This document shows positions 60,031 to 64,000 of a DNA stretch of 64,000 nt, piece after piece; the stretch's first letter is position 1, and every line of letters starts with the position of its first letter. The DNA is from Paenarthrobacter aurescens (GTDB taxonomy: Bacteria; Actinomycetota; Actinomycetes; Actinomycetales; Micrococcaceae), in assembly GCF_025421775.1 (NCBI RefSeq), contig NZ_JAOEFX010000007.1, forward strand, positions 186,001 to 250,000, given 5' to 3'. The notes under the pieces are model-generated. The model was not told the DNA's origin. It saw only the letters and a list, made by a program, of their open reading frames with translations, and did no database searches. The position numbers and the translations under genes were made by a program.

Positions 60031-60150
60031 TTATCGCCTGCGACCCCGGAAGATTACCGCGGAACCCACCCACCCGACGAACCCGAGGCCAAGGCACCAT
60101 GCTGCCGCGAGCCACCCCGAGGCTCCGCCTGTCTGATCGCGGGCCGGACT
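60031..60150 (-). pseudogene. Possible remnant or tiny membrane ORF after the ROK gene
   Basis: Read leftward, a frame ending TAA 60033-60031 codes for GGASGWLAAAWC and on to FVGWVGSAVIFRGRRR, that is one hydrophobic helix with an Arg-rich tail. No start codon with a ribosome binding site is present; the frame enters from the 3' end of the ROK gene, where only TTG 60180 is available. It may be the tail of a lost gene or chance. Confidence 0.25.
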
Positions 60151-61417
60151 ACGCCAGCTTGCCCGCCAACAGGAACTCAAACGGTGACTCAATCACTGAA
60201 CGGATCACCTGGCCTGCCGCTCCGAGGAGTGTCCCGGAGTGCTCCAGCCCGGACACCGTGAGGTTCTTCGGGTCCAGCAGCCCGGGCGCGTAGCGCTCCA
60301 AGCTGGCGAGCAACGCCGGCCTGAGCCACTCCGACAGCAAGGCAAAGTGCCCGCCCAGGACTACGGCTTCAATATCCATCAAGCGGGCAGAAGAGGCGAG
60401 CGCGACACCCAAGTACCGCCCGGCGTCGTGAACTGCTTTGGTGGCCTGCGGATCCTGCGCTGCCAAGGCAGCAAGCAGCAGGGCTGTGCGCTCACCCAGC
60501 GAGCCTTCCGAGGTTCCGGCGGCCTCGAAAATGGCTTCCTGCCCAGCGAACGTTTCGAGGCACCCCGCACCGCCGCATGAACAGGCCGGACCCTCCGGAT
60601 GCACCACGATGTGGCCCAGTTCGCCCGCTGAACCGCCAGGCCCGGTGTATAGCTCAGAGCCGATGATCACCCCACCGCCGACGCCCACTTCGCCGGATAC
60701 GTAGAGGAAGTCAGCCTGTCCGGCGCCGTACCAAAGCTCGCCGAGGGCAGCACTGTTGGCCTCATTGGATAGCCTGACGCCAAGCGGCGCGCCTTCCAGC
60801 AGTGACCGCGGGTTCAGTTGCTCACGCTCCCAGTGGAGGTTCGGCGCCGAGAGCACCATGTTCCGCTGTTCGTCCACCAGCCCGGGAACCGCCAACCCGC
60901 CACCGAGGATGGAGATCTTTTCGGCCGCCGCCGCGGCTTTTGCTTCGGCCGCCAGGCCCCCCAGGCGCTCCATGACGTTTTCCGGCGGCAATCCCCGGTT
61001 TCTAGACTCCACTGAGGCGTGGAATCGAAGGTTTCCACCAAGGTCCACCAGTCCTACGGCAAGGTAATCGACGTTGATTTCCATACCGACGACGCCGCGG
61101 CGTGAGCTGAGTTCGAGCCCTTGGCCTGGCCGCCCACGCTCCCCGTCGCGATAAAGCCCAACTTCGGCAACGAGCCCTGACTCTACAAGGTCGGCAACAA
61201 GGCTGGAGACGGCCGCCTTGGTAAGTCCGGTGCCGGCTGCGAGCTGCGCACGGCTGGGCTTGGCGTCCCCGGTCCGCGCGATGGAGTCCAAGACCAACGA
61301 AAGATTTCGACGGCGGACGTCGCCGACGCGGCCGGGCGCGGTTGACTCGTTCACTGGCGTGGGACTCCCTGCGGATTTGAAAAATGTTGCTGGCTTCCAT
61401 TGACCATGATCCATCAT
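60149..61417 (-). CDS. xylR: ROK-family transcriptional repressor (XylR-like)
   Basis: Protein of up to 422 aa. A winged HTH (about 50-100, PSRAQLAAGTGLTKAAVSSLV) precedes a ROK sugar-kinase-like sensor with the zinc motif CSCGGAGCLE and the GGVIIGSEL loop. It diverges from xylA across an operator, so it is very probably the xylose repressor. The start is uncertain: ATG 61417 lies 8 bp from the operator with only GGGGG ahead; GTG 61354, preceded by AGGGAG, would start at VNESTAPGRVGDV and is a good alternative. Confidence 0.85.
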   Translation of the reverse strand: MMDHGQWKPATFFKSAGSPTPVNESTAPGRVGDVRRRNLSLVLDSIARTGDAKPSRAQLAAGTGLTKAAVSSLVADLVESGLVAEVGLYRDGERGRPGQGLELSSRRGVVGMEINVDYLAVGLVDLGGNLRFHASVESRNRGLPPENVMERLGGLAAEAKAAAAAEKISILGGGLAVPGLVDEQRNMVLSAPNLHWEREQLNPRSLLEGAPLGVRLSNEANSAALGELWYGAGQADFLYVSGEVGVGGGVIIGSELYTGPGGSAGELGHIVVHPEGPACSCGGAGCLETFAGQEAIFEAAGTSEGSLGERTALLLAALAAQDPQATKAVHDAGRYLGVALASSARLMDIEAVVLGGHFALLSEWLRPALLASLERYAPGLLDPKNLTVSGLEHSGTLLGAAGQVIRSVIESPFEFLLAGKLA

Positions 61418-61425
61418 CCCCCATA

Positions 61426-61444
61426 TAGTTCAGATTGAAAACTA
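61426..61444. promoter_or_regulatory. Putative XylR (ROK) operator
   Basis: TAGTTCAGATTGAAAACTA has TAGTT/AACTA arms around a 9-bp AT-rich centre. It lies between the xylR-like and xylA genes, as expected for a ROK-type xylose operator. Confidence 0.6.
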
Positions 61445-61496
61445 ATTGGGGAGCTTTTCTTCCAGCCCCTCCCCCAGTGCTTTGCAAAGGAGCAAA

Positions 61497-62684
61497 ATGA
61501 CCCCGCAGCCCACCCCGCAGGACCGCTTCACCTTTGGCCTCTGGACCGTCGGATGGACCGGCGCCGATCCCTTTGGCGTAGCAACCCGGCCGGCCCTGGA
61601 CCCTGTCGAGGCCGTACACAAACTGAGTGAGCTCGGCGCCTACGGCATCACGTTCCACGACAATGACCTGATCCCGTTCGATGCCACGACATCCGAACGC
61701 GACCTCATTCTCAAGAACTTCAAGGCAGCGTTGGCTGAGACCGGCCTGAAGACGCCGATGGTGACTACCAACCTGTTCAGCCATCCCGTATTCAAGGACG
61801 GCGGCTTCACCTCCAACGATCGTTCGATCCGCCGCTTCGCCCTGAGCAAGATCCTGCGCAACATCGACCTCGCCGCCGAGCTTGGCGCCGAAACGTTCGT
61901 AATGTGGGGCGGCCGCGAAGGCAGCGAGTATGACGGTTCCAAGGACCTGTCCGCAGCGCTGGACCGCATGAGGGAAGGCGTGGATACTGCGGCGGGCTAC
62001 ATCAAGGAAAAGGGCTACGACCTCCGGATTGCGCTGGAACCGAAGCCGAACGAACCCCGCGGCGACATCTTCCTCCCCACCGTTGGACACGGCCTGGCAT
62101 TCATTGCCCAGCTGGAACACGGAGACATTGTGGGCCTCAACCCGGAGACGGGTCATGAGCAGATGGCCGGGCTGAACTTTACCCATGGCATTGCCCAGGC
62201 CCTGTGGGCCGGCAAGCTCTTCCACATCGACCTCAACGGCCAACGCGGCATCAAGTACGACCAAGACCTGGTCTTCGGCCACGGCGACCTCACCAGCGCC
62301 TTCTTCACGGTGGACCTGCTGGAGAACGGCTTCCCCAACGGCGGACCCACGTACGACGGCCCCCGCCACTTCGACTACAAGCCTTCCCGCACCGATGGCT
62401 ACGACGGCGTCTGGGAATCAGCCAAGTCCAACATGTCCATGTACCTCCTGCTGAAGGAACGCGCCCTCGCCTTCCGGGCAGATCCGGCCGTCCAGGAAGC
62501 GCTTGCAACCTCGGGTGTCTTCGAGCTGGGCGAGCCCACCTTGAACGCCGGAGAAACCACAGCGGATCTGCTGGCTGACGCCAGCGCGTTCGAAACGTTC
62601 GACGCCGACAAGGCCGCCGAGCGCTCGTTCGCCTTCGTCCGCCTCAACCAGCTGGCCATCGAGCACCTGCTCGGCTCCCGCTAA
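61497..62684 (+). CDS. xylA: Xylose isomerase
   Basis: Cytoplasmic enzyme of 395 aa that converts D-xylose to D-xylulose. Active-site landmarks are the catalytic His in YGITFHDNDLIPFD, metal ligands in IALEPKPNEPRGD, and GLNPETGHEQMAGLNF. ATG 61497 follows AAAGGAG at good spacing; an in-frame upstream start would cover that site. The length (about 395) is that of the class I actinobacterial enzymes. First gene of the xyl operon, behind the ROK operator. Confidence 0.95.
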   Translation: MTPQPTPQDRFTFGLWTVGWTGADPFGVATRPALDPVEAVHKLSELGAYGITFHDNDLIPFDATTSERDLILKNFKAALAETGLKTPMVTTNLFSHPVFKDGGFTSNDRSIRRFALSKILRNIDLAAELGAETFVMWGGREGSEYDGSKDLSAALDRMREGVDTAAGYIKEKGYDLRIALEPKPNEPRGDIFLPTVGHGLAFIAQLEHGDIVGLNPETGHEQMAGLNFTHGIAQALWAGKLFHIDLNGQRGIKYDQDLVFGHGDLTSAFFTVDLLENGFPNGGPTYDGPRHFDYKPSRTDGYDGVWESAKSNMSMYLLLKERALAFRADPAVQEALATSGVFELGEPTLNAGETTADLLADASAFETFDADKAAERSFAFVRLNQLAIEHLLGSR

Positions 62685-62702
62685 GTCACCCCAACCACAG
62701 TC

Positions 62703-62747
62703 CCGTCGCCGGGCTCCGCGAGGCTTCCTCGCAGGGCCCGGTGACGG
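62703..62747 (+). other. Large stem-loop between xylA and xylB
   Basis: CCGTCGCCGGGCTCCGCGAGG at 62703-62723 can pair with the strand at 62727-62747 (CCTCGC...GCCCGG.GACGG) with small bulges. No T-run follows and xylB starts 22 bp later, so attenuation or mRNA stabilisation is likelier than full termination. Confidence 0.5.
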
Positions 62748-62768
62748 TTCGCCAAAGGAACAAAACGC

Positions 62769-64000
62769 ATGCCCCTCGTAGCCGGGATCGACAGCTCCAC
62801 CCAGTCGTGCAAAGTGGTTATCCGCGACTCAGTCACCGGCGCCTTGGTGCGCCAAGGCCGGGCGCCCCATCCTGAGGGCACGGAAGTCCACCCTGATCAT
62901 TGGTGGACAGCCCTTCAGGACGCGATCGCCGAGGCCGGCGGACTGGACGACGTCGACGCCGTGTCCGTAGGCGGCCAGCAGCATGGCATGGTGTGCCTGG
63001 ACGAAGCCGGCAACGTAGTCCGCCCCGCTCTTCTGTGGAACGACACACGCTCGGCGATCGACGCGGAAGAATTGACACTCGACGCCGGTAACGGTGATGC
63101 CGCCGCGGGCGCAGCGTATTGGGCATCCACCACAGGAACCGTACCGGTGGCATCGTTGACTGCCACAAAGCTCCACTGGCTGGCCCGGAACGAACCGGAG
63201 AATGCTCGACGCACTGCCGCGGTTTGCCTGCCCCACGATTGGCTTTCCTGGCGGCTGGCCGGCCACGGCCCTGGCAGTGGACCCGCATCGCTGGAACTCC
63301 TGCGTACCGATAGGTCCGACGCTTCAGGTACGGGCTACTTCTCGGCCAGCAATGGCGAGTATCTTCCGGAGGTGCTCGAAAGCACGCTCGGCCATGTCCC
63401 CATCCTGCCCGTCGTCGTGGGACCCCTGGAAGTTGGGGGCAAGACACCCGGCGGTGCTTTGATCGGACCCGGAGCAGGTGACAACGCCGCAGCAGGTCTG
63501 GGCGTCAGCGCCGCCGTCGGGGACGTTGTTATTTCCATCGGAACCTCGGGGACCGTGTTCGCAGTGTCGGGCGTTCCGGCGCAGGACGCCAGTGGGCTGG
63601 TTGCCGGTTTCGCCGATGCTACGGGCAATTTCCTTCCCCTCGCCTGCACGCTCAACGCGACAAGGATCTTTGATGCCACGGCCGCATTGCTCGGCGTGGA
63701 CTTGGGGGAACTGGGCGCCTTGGCGCTCTCCGCTCCCGAGGGTGCCAATGGGTTGACTTTGGTGCCGTACTTCGAGGGGGAACGGACACCCAACCTGCCT
63801 GATGCCACGGGCTCACTCCACGGCATCACGGTCTCCAACTACACGCCGGCCAATCTGGCCCGAGCTGCAGTGGAGGGTGTGCTGTGTTCACTGGCGGACG
63901 GGTTGGCGGCGCTGCAGGCACAGGGCGTCTCCGCGCAGCGCATCATCCTGGTGGGTGGAGGTGCGCAATCGGAGGCCGTCCAGCGGGTGGCTGCTTCGGC
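62769..64000 (+). CDS. xylB: Xylulokinase, 3' end beyond the window
   Basis: FGGY-family kinase, first 410 residues visible. It phosphorylates D-xylulose to xylulose 5-phosphate. The N-terminal phosphate loop GIDSSTQSCKVV, VGGQQHGMVCLD and the catalytic GAGDNAAAGLGV region are present, followed by SIGTSGTVFA and, near the edge, LVGGGAQSE. ATG 62769 has AAAGGA about 10 nt upstream. It is the second gene of the xyl operon; the frame stays open to base 64000. Confidence 0.93.
   Translation, partial: MPLVAGIDSSTQSCKVVIRDSVTGALVRQGRAPHPEGTEVHPDHWWTALQDAIAEAGGLDDVDAVSVGGQQHGMVCLDEAGNVVRPALLWNDTRSAIDAEELTLDAGNGDAAAGAAYWASTTGTVPVASLTATKLHWLARNEPENARRTAAVCLPHDWLSWRLAGHGPGSGPASLELLRTDRSDASGTGYFSASNGEYLPEVLESTLGHVPILPVVVGPLEVGGKTPGGALIGPGAGDNAAAGLGVSAAVGDVVISIGTSGTVFAVSGVPAQDASGLVAGFADATGNFLPLACTLNATRIFDATAALLGVDLGELGALALSAPEGANGLTLVPYFEGERTPNLPDATGSLHGITVSNYTPANLARAAVEGVLCSLADGLAALQAQGVSAQRIILVGGGAQSEAVQRVAAS

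Overview
The window looks like a chromosomal segment of a high-GC Gram-positive actinobacterium of the Micrococcaceae, most like Arthrobacter/Paenarthrobacter. The evidence is strong GC bias at third codon positions, many GTG starts, a SAM-IV riboswitch, an IdeR/DtxR-type iron box, a fused MnhA/MnhB antiporter subunit and typical actinobacterial small-protein families (DUF1737, DUF4235). This is inference from content; no 16S gene is present. There is no rRNA, CRISPR array, prophage or recognisable transposase.

Layout. 1-5.5 kb: the start of a truncated leftward gene behind LacI-type operators, a low-molecular-weight phosphatase, a P-loop kinase/PabB fusion, cardiolipin synthase and a PabC-like enzyme, so both chorismate-to-p-aminobenzoate enzymes flank cls. 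5.7-17.7 kb: an amino-acid permease, an AhpD-like protein, then a sulfur-flavoured region. It holds a tightly coupled leftward operon (LLM monooxygenase, ammonia-lyase-family protein with a non-canonical MIO motif, cysteine-synthase-like enzyme), a divergent SulP transporter, and a SAM-IV riboswitch controlling DUF1737, rhodanese and MetZ. A YbdK-type ligase follows. 17.7-22 kb: a DUF559 nuclease-like gene bracketed by two nearly identical 100-bp hairpin repeats, an HTH-MurA fusion, and a WXG100-type toxin with a downstream lipoprotein. 22-29 kb: an iron-box-controlled divergent locus (siderophore-interacting protein; acylase plus GNAT), then a TPP-riboswitch-controlled YkoE-type ECF transporter. 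29-43 kb: Nudix, DUF4235, a complete Mnh(AB)CDEFG Na+/H+ antiporter operon, a UMF1-type MFS transporter, a KhtT/KhtU-like K+/H+ antiporter pair and dCTP deaminase. 40.6-45 kb: two secreted proteins (CAP domain; VanY-like carboxypeptidase) that share a C-terminal repeat domain, then tRNA-Gly(CCC). 45-51 kb: small genes, an alanine dehydrogenase/PNT-like enzyme, an MFS/LysR pair and an epimerase/ArsR pair sharing two near-identical palindromic operators. 51-57.5 kb: a sugar catabolic cluster (TIM-barrel isomerase, esterase, LacI repressor, Gfo/Idh dehydrogenase, DUF993 protein, second isomerase) with LacI operators. 57.5-60 kb: a pair of 107-bp repeats, a small ORF, truncated haemoglobin and a YihY protein. 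60-64 kb: the xylose locus: ROK repressor, xylA, and xylB running off the window.

How the genes work together. Most genes are housekeeping or catabolic and sit in short, translationally coupled operons (ATGA, GTGA and TGATG junctions are common). Three themes recur: sulfur acquisition and methionine synthesis (8-16 kb), ion and pH homeostasis (30-40 kb), and plant-derived sugar catabolism (51-57 kb and 60-64 kb). The most unusual parts are the hairpin-flanked nuclease gene, the MIO-less lyase operon, and the WXG100 toxin/lipoprotein pair.
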